A stretch of DNA of 38,670 nt, taken from Bacteroides cellulosilyticus DSM 14838 (GTDB taxonomy: Bacteria; Bacteroidota; Bacteroidia; Bacteroidales; Bacteroidaceae). The position numbers and the translations under genes are program-made. The notes beneath the pieces are model-generated. The model had not been told where the DNA came from. It searched no databases and saw nothing but the letters and a program-made list of their open reading frames with translations. The DNA lies in contig NZ_EQ973495.1 of NCBI RefSeq assembly GCF_000158035.1, positions 124,014 to 162,683 on the forward strand. Direction: 5' to 3'. This document shows positions 31,967 through 38,670 of this stretch, piece by piece (the stretch's first letter is position 1; every line of letters starts with the position of its first letter).

Positions 31967-33460
31967 TCAGTCTCTCACAATTTCTTCAAAGTCCGCCTCC
32001 AGTTCACAATTCCGTTCAAAATCCCAAAGTGTCAGACTGCGGATTTGATAGAAATAGTACCAATAATAATAGAGCTCGGAAATATGTTTCTGCCTTGCTT
32101 CATCTTTTGATTTCTGTGCGTCGTTCAGGTCCAGCGTACTGATTTGTCCGATCATAAAGGTTTCCACACTGGTTTTATAACGTTTCTCGGCAATGCCGTC
32201 AGCTTCCTGTGCAATGCCCAATTGTTGTGCCTGATTATTGAAGTTCGCTACGAGCAAGAAAATATCCTGATTGAAGTCCATCTGTTCCTGCCGGATTCTG
32301 GAAAGCACCACTTCACGATTACTCTTTGCCACACGTACTTTTCCGCGACGTTTTCCCCAGTCCAAGATAGGAACTTTCACACCTACCTGCACAATCTGAT
32401 TATCAAGCAGCCCCTTGTAAGCGGAAGTCAAATCACGATCCTGCCCTGTATAACCCACACTGGCAAACAAGTCGATGCTGCGCAAATTGCCGCGAGCCGT
32501 AGCCACTTCATAGTCCGCTTCCAACTGGCGACGACGGATATTCTGTGCAAACGAGTTCCGATCCAGAGCCTTGCTCAATACAAGATTATATTCCATTTTC
32601 ATATCCGGTGCAGAATTCGGCAACATCGGATTCAGATTCTCATCTTCCGACAAACCGAGGAACGAACGCAACTGGAACATTTTCGCATTCAGGTTACTCT
32701 CCGCTTCCGTCACATCCGCCTTACCTTGCAAAGCATTCAGTTTCAACTGCAACAGGTCATTTTCAGAAATCTGCCCCATCTTACGCTTTGCCACTGCTAC
32801 TTCATAGAGGCGGTCGGCATTCACTTTATTCTGGTGAGCAGTTTTCAAATTTTCTTTTGCCAGCAGCAGATTGAAGAAATAAGTGATTGTCTTCATCGTT
32901 ACCTGTTCCGTAGCAGTGATAAAGGCAGCTTTTGCTTCTGCATATCTCACTGGTTCGATACGACGGTTCCATTTCAAGTTGTTCACTCCAAAAATAGGCT
33001 GCGACAATTCCAGGCTGACGGGGACGGACATAAACCGTTTATCTCCTCCGGATCCTAATTGCTTGATATATTCAAGAGAAGAAGCCAGTGACAGTTTACC
33101 ACCCGTAAACCATAAGTTCTGGTCTATGGAGAGGGTTCCGGAAAGTCCCAGCGTATTGTTACGCACAAATGAGTAGGAACCATCCGAGTTTTGATATCTG
33201 CTGTAAGATTTATTGTAATTGGGTAAAGTACCGTTCAGATTCACTTCCGGTAACAGGTCGGCACGGAAAGTACGATATTCCCAGTATGAAGTCTTCAATT
33301 CATTCAGCGCTACGGCGGCATCCACTGACTGGGTACGTGCCAAAGCTATCGCTTCATTTAAAGTGATGAGACGTTCACGTTCGTTTGTCAATGTATCGTT
33401 CTGTGCAAAAGCGGCGAACGGAAATAGCATCCAAGCTGCGAGTAAAATATTCCTTTTCAT
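31967..33460 (-). CDS. TolC-family outer-membrane efflux protein
   Basis: 497 residues from the ATG at 33460 (the frame runs three codons further to a TTG). The signal peptide is MKRNILLAAWMLFPFAAFAQ. Two repeated outer-membrane-efflux domains follow, each with a long coiled-coil helix: LNEAIALARTQSVDAAVALN and AEAKAAFITATEQVTMKTIT in the first half, ISENDLLQLKLNALQG and VPILDWGKRRGKVRVAKSNR in the second. The last is a TolC hallmark. It would form the exit duct of a tripartite pump, but no pump or adaptor gene is in the window. The downstream regulator/kinase pair may share its transcript or control it. Confidence 0.9.
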   Translation of the reverse strand: MKRNILLAAWMLFPFAAFAQNDTLTNERERLITLNEAIALARTQSVDAAVALNELKTSYWEYRTFRADLLPEVNLNGTLPNYNKSYSRYQNSDGSYSFVRNNTLGLSGTLSIDQNLWFTGGKLSLASSLEYIKQLGSGGDKRFMSVPVSLELSQPIFGVNNLKWNRRIEPVRYAEAKAAFITATEQVTMKTITYFFNLLLAKENLKTAHQNKVNADRLYEVAVAKRKMGQISENDLLQLKLNALQGKADVTEAESNLNAKMFQLRSFLGLSEDENLNPMLPNSAPDMKMEYNLVLSKALDRNSFAQNIRRRQLEADYEVATARGNLRSIDLFASVGYTGQDRDLTSAYKGLLDNQIVQVGVKVPILDWGKRRGKVRVAKSNREVVLSRIRQEQMDFNQDIFLLVANFNNQAQQLGIAQEADGIAEKRYKTSVETFMIGQISTLDLNDAQKSKDEARQKHISELYYYWYYFYQIRSLTLWDFERNCELEADFEEIVRD

Positions 33461-33577
33461 GTTTATCAAAAAATAGTTGTAAACAGAAAAGCAAAGAGCG
33501 TGCCAAAGCGCCAGGATGCTTCTGGACAGGGGTGGGTGTTCATTATCGGACAGTGGGGATGTTCAGAAATGGACGGT

Positions 33578-33632
33578 AATTAGTGATTAGTGGGGTACTA
33601 ATCACTTATCACTACCCCACTAATCACTAATT
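33578..33632. repeat. 7-bp repeat hairpin with 20-bp perfect stem at the hisB end
   Basis: AATTAGTGATTAGTGGGGTA (33578-33597) is perfectly complementary to 33613-33632, with a 15-nt loop. The right half reads in 7-bp steps (AATCACT, TATCACT, then CCCACT, AATCACT) and is almost the same as the array at 5651-5679. The stem begins inside the hisB stop codon. It probably ends the his transcript, though no T run follows. Confidence 0.8.
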
Positions 33633-34779
33633 AAAGCACTCCCTTCGAACTCGGCAATTCAAAGTGATAGATATCCCTCTTCACCGCCATCTTTATAGCG
33701 CGGGCCAGCGCTTTGAAAATGCCTTCTATCTTATGGTGCTCGTTCTGACCTTCCGCTTTGACATTCAGGTTCATCTTGGCGGCATCGCTCAGGGATTTAA
33801 AGAAATGCAGGAACATTTCTGTCGGCATCTCACCAATCTTTTCACGATTGAATTCTGCATCCCATACCAGCCAGGGGCGTCCACCGAAATCCAGGCAAAC
33901 CTGGCAAAGGCAGTCGTCCATCGTCAGGGCATAGCCATAACGCTCGATGCCACGCTTGTTGCCCAATGCCTGATAGATGCAATCGCCTAATGCAATCGCA
34001 GTATCTTCTATGGTGTGATGCTCATCCACTTCCAAATCGCCTTTCACATGGATCGTCAGATCCAGACCGCCATGCTTGCCTATTTGCTCCAGCATGTGGT
34101 CGAAGAAACCCAGTCCGGTATGAATGTCGCAGATACCGTTACCATCCAGATTCAGAGACACGAAAATATCCGTTTCCTTTGTTGTGCGACGTACTTCCGC
34201 TTTGCGTTCTCCGGCAAAAAGAAATTCGGCAACTTTATCCCAATCTTTCGTGACAAGGGCACATACATCTTCCAAACCTTCGCAGGCAGCAGTTCCACCT
34301 TCTGATTCCGGTTTCAGTAATGTAGTATCATCCTGCAAATAAATGGCCCGGCAACCCAGATTCTTAGCCAGTTCCACATCCGTCGGACGGTCACCGATAA
34401 CGAAACTTCCGGCAAGATCGTACTCCGGATTATTCAGATACTTCGTCAACATCCCTGTGCGCGGCTTCCGGGTAGGTGCCATATCTTCCGGCATGCTACG
34501 GTCGATGAAGATTTCATCAAACGTAATCCCTTCACCCTCCAGCGTCTTCATCATCAGGTTATGCGCAGGCCAGAAAGTTTCTTCCGGGAAAGATGCCGTG
34601 CCCAAACCATCTTGATTAGTCACCATCGCAAACTCGAAATCCAATTTGCTACGGATGAAGCCCAGGTTACGCATCACTTTGGGATAAAACTCCAACTTTT
34701 CCAGCGAATCCAACTGGTAATCTACGGGCGGTTCAAGCACCAAAGTCCCGTCACGGTCTATAAATAATACTTTCTTCAT
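33631..34779 (-). CDS. hisB: Bifunctional histidinol-phosphatase / imidazoleglycerol-phosphate dehydratase
   Basis: A 382-residue fused enzyme of histidine synthesis. The N-terminal HAD phosphatase (about 1-165) starts [15 protein letters not shown] with the nucleophile Asp, and has [26 protein letters not shown]. The C-terminal dehydratase (about 195-382) has [34 protein letters not shown] and [15 protein letters not shown], the paired manganese-binding His clusters. It performs the dehydratase and the histinol-phosphate phosphatase steps. It is the last gene of the operon, 28 nt after hisC, and ends in a repeat hairpin. Confidence 0.96.
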   Translation of the reverse strand: MKKVLFIDRDGTLVLEPPVDYQLDSLEKLEFYPKVMRNLGFIRSKLDFEFAMVTNQDGLGTASFPEETFWPAHNLMMKTLEGEGITFDEIFIDRSMPEDMAPTRKPRTGMLTKYLNNPEYDLAGSFVIGDRPTDVELAKNLGCRAIYLQDDTTLLKPESEGGTAACEGLEDVCALVTKDWDKVAEFLFAGERKAEVRRTTKETDIFVSLNLDGNGICDIHTGLGFFDHMLEQIGKHGGLDLTIHVKGDLEVDEHHTIEDTAIALGDCIYQALGNKRGIERYGYALTMDDCLCQVCLDFGGRPWLVWDAEFNREKIGEMPTEMFLHFFKSLSDAAKMNLNVKAEGQNEHHKIEGIFKALARAIKMAVKRDIYHFELPSSKGVL

Positions 34780-34807
34780 GTACTCAAAAATTGTACTTTG
34801 TAAATTA

Positions 34808-35848
34808 TCAGATTATAAATCCCTGCAATGCTTCTATCAGTTTATCATTCTCCATCCTTGTTCCTACCGTCACACGCAGGCAGTTGCCACAAAGCGATAT
34901 AGAATTACGGTTGCGGACGATGATCCCCTCTCCTACCAGATAATTATAGATTTTCACCGCATCCGTCACCCGTGCCAGGAAGAAATTGGCATCAGACGGA
35001 AATACTTTCACCGTCAACGGCAGTTCGGAAAAACGTTTCTCCAAATCCTCGCGTTCCTCTTTCAATCTCTTCACCCAACGCTCTATCTCATAGTACTTGT
35101 GCAACATCTCTATTGCCTGTTTCTGAGTCAGTTGGTTCACATTATAAGGATACTTTATCTTGCTCAGGATACCGATGATTTCCGTAGAAGCAAACGCCAT
35201 TCCCAGGCGGATAGCCGCACAGCCCCATGCTTTAGAAAAAGTCTGGAACACAACAAGATTCGGATATTTATCTAAATCCAGCAAGAACGACGGGGATTCT
35301 GAAAAGTCACTGTACGCCTCATCCAGTATCACCAACCCTTCAAACTCACGCAGCAACTTCTCTATCTCACTGCGCAACAGATCGTTTCCGGTAGGATTAT
35401 TAGGCGAGCACAGGAAAATCAGCTTTGTCCGTTCATCCGCAGCCGCCAGCAACTTATCTGCCGAGAACTGGAAATGCTCGTCGAGCAAGACTTTGCGATA
35501 CTCCACATTATTCACATCAGCACATACCTGATACATGCCGTAAGTGGGATCGATAGCCACCACATTGTCCACTCCCGGCTCACAGAAAGCACGGAAAACC
35601 AAGTCGATAGCTTCGTCGCTACCATTGCCCAGGAAAATATGCTCGGGAGCCACCTTCTTTATCTTGGAAAGTTCCGTTTTCAGTTCCCACTGCATCGGGT
35701 CGGGATAGCGGTTGTGCGGCAGGTTGTACGGATTCTCGTTCGCATCGAGAAATACCGATGCCGTTACACCTTTATATTCATCACGTGCCGAAGAGTAAGG
35801 TTTCAGCTTCCAGATATTCGGACGGGTCAGTTCTTGCAATGTTTTCAT
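34808..35848 (-). CDS. hisC: Histidinol-phosphate aminotransferase
   Basis: A 346-residue PLP aminotransferase that converts imidazole-acetol phosphate to histidinol phosphate with glutamate. It has [18 protein letters not shown] near the N-terminus, [37 protein letters not shown] with the PLP Asp, the Schiff-base Lys206 in [16 protein letters not shown], and a C-terminal [10 protein letters not shown]. It lies 93 nt after hisD, across a 9-bp repeat element, and 28 nt before hisB. Confidence 0.95.
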   Translation of the reverse strand: MKTLQELTRPNIWKLKPYSSARDEYKGVTASVFLDANENPYNLPHNRYPDPMQWELKTELSKIKKVAPEHIFLGNGSDEAIDLVFRAFCEPGVDNVVAIDPTYGMYQVCADVNNVEYRKVLLDEHFQFSADKLLAAADERTKLIFLCSPNNPTGNDLLRSEIEKLLREFEGLVILDEAYSDFSESPSFLLDLDKYPNLVVFQTFSKAWGCAAIRLGMAFASTEIIGILSKIKYPYNVNQLTQKQAIEMLHKYYEIERWVKRLKEEREDLEKRFSELPLTVKVFPSDANFFLARVTDAVKIYNYLVGEGIIVRNRNSISLCGNCLRVTVGTRMENDKLIEALQGFII

Positions 35849-35878
35849 GATCTATAATATGATAAAGTATTGAACACT

Positions 35879-35935
35879 GATTACGCGAATTACACAAATT
35901 TCATCTTTACCCTTACTCGTGTAATCCGTGTAATT
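35879..35935. repeat. 9-bp repeat with inverted arms between hisD and hisC
   Basis: The left arm is GATTACGCG, AATTACACA and the right arm CGTGTAATC, CGTGTAATT, so the unit is 9 bp. ATTACGCGAATTACAC pairs with GTGTAATCCGTGTAAT at 14 of 16 positions. It lies in the 93-nt gap inside the his operon. Confidence 0.65.
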
Positions 35936-35941
35936 TGCATT

Positions 35942-37222
35942 CTATATTGTTTTTAATCTCACTGTTACCGCATTCTTATGCGCATCCAGATGTTCGTTCG
36001 CCGCCATCTCTTCAATAGCAGGACCGATATTCTTCATACCTTCCGGGCGGATTTCCTGGAACGTAATCTTCCGGATAAAACTATCCAGACTCACACCGCT
36101 ATAAGCTTTTGCATATCCGTTCGTCGGCAAGGTATGATTCGTTCCCGAAGCATAGTCTCCCGCACTTTCCGGTGAGAGCGATCCCAAGAAAACGGAGCCC
36201 GCATTCACCACACGTTCTGCCACCTGCATATAGTCCGCAGTTTCCACAATCAGGTGTTCGGGCGCATATTCGTTCGTCAGTTCGATGGCCTCTTCCATAT
36301 CTTTCACCACAATAAGCTTACTGTTGGCAAGAGACTTCTCCGCAATTTCCTTACGGGGCAGAAGTTCCAACTGACGTTCTACCTCCTCTTTCACAGCCTG
36401 TTGCAAAGCCTCCGAAGTGGTAATCAGCATCGCCTGACTATCCACACCGTGTTCAGCCTGGCTCAGCAGATCCGCAGCTACAAATACCGGATTCGCCGTT
36501 TCATCCGCCAGCACTTCCACTTCCGATGGACCGGCAGGCATATCAATCGCCACATCACGCAGACTGACCAACTGTTTCGCTGCTGTCACATACTGGTTTC
36601 CCGGACCGAATATTTTGTAAACCTTCGGCACGCTTTCCGTTCCGTAAGCCATCGAAGCAATAGCCTGCACGCCACCTGCCTTGAATATCCGGTTCACCCC
36701 TGCCACCTGTGCAGCAAAAAGAATAGCAGGATGCACCCTTCCTTCTTTATCCGGCGGTGTGCAAAGCACAATCTCCTTACAACCCGCAATCTTCGCAGGC
36801 ACAGCCAGCATCAGCACCGTAGAGAACAGAGGAGCTGTTCCTCCGGGAATATACAATCCCACCTTTTCAATAGCCACCGCCTTTTGCCAACACGTCACGC
36901 CCGGCATGGGTTCCACCTTCTTGCCCTCAAAGCGCTGTGCAGCATGGAAAGTCTCAATATTCTGTTTAGCCAGACGAATAGCCGCCTTCAGCTTTTCATC
37001 CACCAGCGTCTCCGCTTCTTTCAGTTCCGCCTCCGTCACCGCCAGCGATGTCAGCTCCGCCTTATCAAACTTTGCCTCCATCTCCAGCACCGCACGGTCA
37101 CCGTCCGATTTCACGCGGTCTATAATCCCTCGCACCGTATCGAACAGATTCTCAGTATTCATCACCGGACGTTTCAGTATCTCCGCCCACTGTGATCTAT
37201 CCGGATTATTTATTAATTTCAT
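35942..37222 (-). CDS. hisD: Histidinol dehydrogenase
   Basis: A 426-residue zinc enzyme doing the last two oxidations from L-histidinol to L-histidine with NAD. Motifs are VGLYIPGGTAPLFSTVLMLA (nucleotide site), FGPGNQYVTAAKQLV, DMPAGPSEVEVLADETA, LSQAEHGVDSQAMLIT with zinc-ligand His, YAPEHLIVETADY and SAGDYASGTNHTLPTNGYAK. The length is normal. It lies about 245 nt after hisG; that gap holds a large structured element. Confidence 0.96.
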   Translation of the reverse strand: MKLINNPDRSQWAEILKRPVMNTENLFDTVRGIIDRVKSDGDRAVLEMEAKFDKAELTSLAVTEAELKEAETLVDEKLKAAIRLAKQNIETFHAAQRFEGKKVEPMPGVTCWQKAVAIEKVGLYIPGGTAPLFSTVLMLAVPAKIAGCKEIVLCTPPDKEGRVHPAILFAAQVAGVNRIFKAGGVQAIASMAYGTESVPKVYKIFGPGNQYVTAAKQLVSLRDVAIDMPAGPSEVEVLADETANPVFVAADLLSQAEHGVDSQAMLITTSEALQQAVKEEVERQLELLPRKEIAEKSLANSKLIVVKDMEEAIELTNEYAPEHLIVETADYMQVAERVVNAGSVFLGSLSPESAGDYASGTNHTLPTNGYAKAYSGVSLDSFIRKITFQEIRPEGMKNIGPAIEEMAANEHLDAHKNAVTVRLKTI

Positions 37223-37239
37223 ACCCTATTCCATTTTTT

Positions 37240-37468
37240 ATATTCATTCTACACCATCACCCCTACACTATCACTCCGAATGGTCTCCGGCCTCACTGTA
37301 GGAGCGTCAAACGCAGGTAGTATTTTCAGCGTCAAGAAGGGCAGGCTGTTTGAGCGTAGCGAGTTCCTGCCCTTTAGCTGAAAATGCTACCGGAGTAGCT
37401 CCGGAAGTGCAGCCTTGAGTTTTTCTTTTGGTATCTTTTCTTTTGTCTCAAGACAAAAGAAAAGTACA
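37240..37468. repeat. Structured intergenic element inside the his operon
   Basis: Three hairpins fill the hisG-hisD gap. Next to the hisG stop, CTTTTCTTTTGTCT (37435-37448) pairs perfectly with 37451-37464. CCGGAG (37390-37395) pairs with CTCCGG (37399-37404). The largest has GGTAGTATTTTCAGC (37316-37330) pairing with 37377-37391 (one wobble) and AAGGGCAGG (37337-37345) with 37366-37374, loop about 20 nt. The first and last hairpins share bases and are partly exclusive. From memory similar sequences recur in Bacteroides intergenic regions, so it may be a multicopy element; this was not checked. Confidence 0.65.
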
Positions 37469-38323
37469 TCACAATATCATTTTTTCAATCGGCAGCACCA
37501 AAATTCCTTCTGCCCCCAGCGACTTCAGTTTTCCTATAATCTCCCAGAAGCACTTTTCATCCAGCACCGTATGTACTGAGCACCAGCCCTCCTGTGCCAA
37601 CGGCATCACCGTCGGGCTCTTCATACCCGGAAGCACCTGGATAATCTCTTCCAAACGTTCCTTCGGTGCATTCATCAGCACATACTTCTTATCTTCCGCC
37701 GTCTTCACAGCATCCATACGGAAAAGCAATTCTTTCAGGATTTCCTTTTTCTCGTCGCACAGATTCCTGTTACCAATCAGCAGTGCTTCCGATTTCATCA
37801 CCACTTCCACCTCTCTCAACCGGTTACTCACCAACGTAGAACCCGAACTAACAATATCAAAAATCGCATCTGCCAGTCCGATGCCCGGTGCCACTTCTAC
37901 GGAACCTGTAATCACATGTATCTCCGCATTCACATTCTGAGTTTTCAAGAATGTACTGAGGATACCCGGATACGACGTCGCAATCTTCCTTCCTTCAAAC
38001 CACTGCACACCCGGATATTCGATATCCTTCGGAATAGCCAGTGACAAACGGCATTTGCTGAATCCGAGACGCTTTACAATCTCTGCATTTTCATTCTTCT
38101 CCACATATTCATTCTCGCCTACGATACCTATATCCGCCACGCCTGTTGCCACCGACTGCGGAATATCATCATCACGCAAAAATAACACCTCTACAGGAAA
38201 ATTAGACGATTGTACCAGTAGTGAACGTTTCACTGCATTCAATTTGATATCCGACTCTCCCAAAAATGACATCGTCTCGTCATAAAGACGACCTTTAGCT
38301 TGTACTGCAATTCTTAATAACAT
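37469..38323 (-). CDS. hisG: ATP phosphoribosyltransferase (long form)
   Basis: A 284-residue enzyme for the first, committed step of histidine synthesis (ATP plus PRPP). The catalytic part includes LLRIAVQAKGRLYDETMSFL, VATGVADIGIVGENEY and ITGSVEVAPGIGLADAIFDI followed by VSSGSTL, the PRPP loop. The last 75 residues form the ACT-like regulatory domain (YVLMNAPKERLEEIIQVLPG, SPTVMPLAQEGWCSVHTVL), so it is the long form that is feedback-inhibited by histidine and needs no HisZ. It is the first structural gene after the His-rich leader peptide and attenuator. Confidence 0.96.
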   Translation of the reverse strand: MLLRIAVQAKGRLYDETMSFLGESDIKLNAVKRSLLVQSSNFPVEVLFLRDDDIPQSVATGVADIGIVGENEYVEKNENAEIVKRLGFSKCRLSLAIPKDIEYPGVQWFEGRKIATSYPGILSTFLKTQNVNAEIHVITGSVEVAPGIGLADAIFDIVSSGSTLVSNRLREVEVVMKSEALLIGNRNLCDEKKEILKELLFRMDAVKTAEDKKYVLMNAPKERLEEIIQVLPGMKSPTVMPLAQEGWCSVHTVLDEKCFWEIIGKLKSLGAEGILVLPIEKMIL

Positions 38324-38390
38324 AATCTTATTTATAATTTTACGATTTAACTACTCACAAAAACTAAACTAGACTTAACTAAACTCTTGA

Positions 38391-38430
38391 AAACAAAAAA
38401 CGAGGCTTGCCATTATCCGGCAAGCCTCGT
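38391..38430 (-). terminator. his attenuator terminator
   Basis: Minus-strand hairpin ACGAGGCTTGCC (38430/38429 to about 38419), loop, GGCAAGCCTCGT, at least 11 perfect pairs (38429-38419 with 38411-38401), followed by TTTTTTGTTTT. It lies between the leader peptide and hisG, 68 nt before the hisG ATG. A competing pairing is visible: TCGGTAGGC at the leader stop (38477-38469) with GCTTGCCGG in the terminator (38425-38417), nine pairs with three G:T. Use of that pairing would prevent the terminator. Confidence 0.88.
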
Positions 38431-38470
38431 CGTTTATATGTTTATTCATTATGCACATACAATCATACGC

Positions 38471-38527
38471 CTACCGATTATTCGTCAGGTAATGATGATG
38501 GTGATGATGTGCAACAATATTTTTCAT
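38471..38527 (-). CDS. hisL: His operon leader peptide (six consecutive histidines)
   Basis: An 18-codon frame starts at ATG 38527-38525 and reads MKNIVAHHHHHHYLTNNR with stop TAG at 38473-38471. The six His codons are at 38509-38492. A promoter lies just upstream, a strong terminator just downstream, then hisG. This is the arrangement of classical his attenuation: ribosomes stalled on His codons when charged His-tRNA is scarce leave the leader end free to pair with the terminator arm. The stop codon lies inside the candidate antiterminator strand (38469-38477), so full translation would mask it and allow termination. Confidence 0.88.
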   Translation of the reverse strand: MKNIVAHHHHHHYLTNNR

Positions 38528-38550
38528 ACAATTCTTTTGTTTTGATGCGA

Positions 38551-38582
38551 CAAAAGTAAACTATCCGTTTGAAACTTCCAAA
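38551..38582 (-). promoter_or_regulatory. his operon promoter
   Basis: Minus strand: TTTG (38582-38579), 20 nt, then TACTTTTG (38558-38551), a full consensus match. The predicted start near 38544 gives about 17 nt before the leader-peptide ATG. Beyond it, 38583-38670 holds nothing I can identify. Confidence 0.75.
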
Positions 38583-38670
38583 GATTTATCACAAAAAGTT
38601 TCGTTTTCCTATCATTTTCTTAGTTTACGTTACAAATTACACTGATTTGCATAGATCAATTTATTACGGG

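Noticed and set aside
31833..33577. Sigma-54 promoter for TolC or the regulator
   Set aside because: No GG-N10-GC type -24/-12 pair could be found by eye upstream of either start.
38492..38509. Six His codons as a cloning-tag artefact
   Set aside because: Codons are mixed (CAT and CAC), there is no vector sequence around, and promoter, terminator and hisG follow in the order of an attenuator.

Overview
The window reads as a chromosomal segment of a gut Bacteroides (phylum Bacteroidota). Many intergenic regions carry the Bacteroides-type promoter (about TTTG, 19-21 nt, TAnnTTTG). Shine-Dalgarno sequences are mostly absent. Gene content is typical of the genus: GldE beside SSB and MutY, a DUF5686 outer-membrane protein, the sphingolipid-inositol cluster, AspD/AspT, and a hisG-D-C-B operon. 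No tRNA, rRNA, CRISPR array, prophage or complete IS element was seen. All functions are read from sequence patterns and remembered families; no search was run.

Layout. 1-2.8 kb (minus): an ABC-F ATPase cut by the window edge, a DUF3805/3806-like protein, a candidate small RNA, and a membrane-anchored transglutaminase-like protein. 2.9-5.7 kb (plus): an inverted 11-bp repeat array, then a PhoB-type response regulator and PhoR-type kinase; the kinase C-terminus is frameshifted. 5.7-6.7 kb: an intact cobalamin riboswitch with its own promoter and a terminator but no B12 gene, then a yjdJ-yjdI pair. 6.7-12.7 kb (minus): tryptophanase, a zinc-ligand-less M23 protein, a phosphopantetheinyl transferase, a frameshifted gldE, ssb and mutY. 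13-15.2 kb (plus): HU, a 30-residue AURKAIP1/COX24-type basic protein, RNase G. 15.2-17.6 kb: iron alcohol dehydrogenase and a DUF6930-like protein. 17.7-18.6 kb: remnants of an XRE regulator and a rhuM gene. 18.6-22.6 kb (minus): a five-gene inositol-lipid cluster. 22.7-25.3 kb: a DUF5686 protein. 25.5-29.2 kb (plus): the aspartate:alanine exchanger and aspartate 4-decarboxylase, which together form a decarboxylation-driven proton-motive cycle. 29.2-33.5 kb (minus): a TolC protein and an NtrC-type regulator/kinase pair. 33.6-38.6 kb (minus): the his operon.

Strongest hunt results. (1) The his operon is preceded by an 18-residue leader peptide with six consecutive His codons, followed by a strong terminator and a plausible competing antiterminator: a complete-looking classical attenuator. 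(2) The cobalamin riboswitch forms its own roughly 340-nt transcription unit without a B12 gene. It may control a small RNA or be what is left of a lost B12-uptake operon. (3) At least eight intergenic junctions carry tandem arrays with short fixed periods (7, 8, 9 or 11 bp). Most are folded into inverted arms and several begin at a stop codon. Unit sequences differ between loci while architecture is shared, which suggests an organised class of intergenic element. (4) A structured element of about 230 nt sits inside the his operon. (5) Two conserved genes (the PhoR-type kinase and gldE) each carry one apparent single-base indel, so sequencing error must be excluded.
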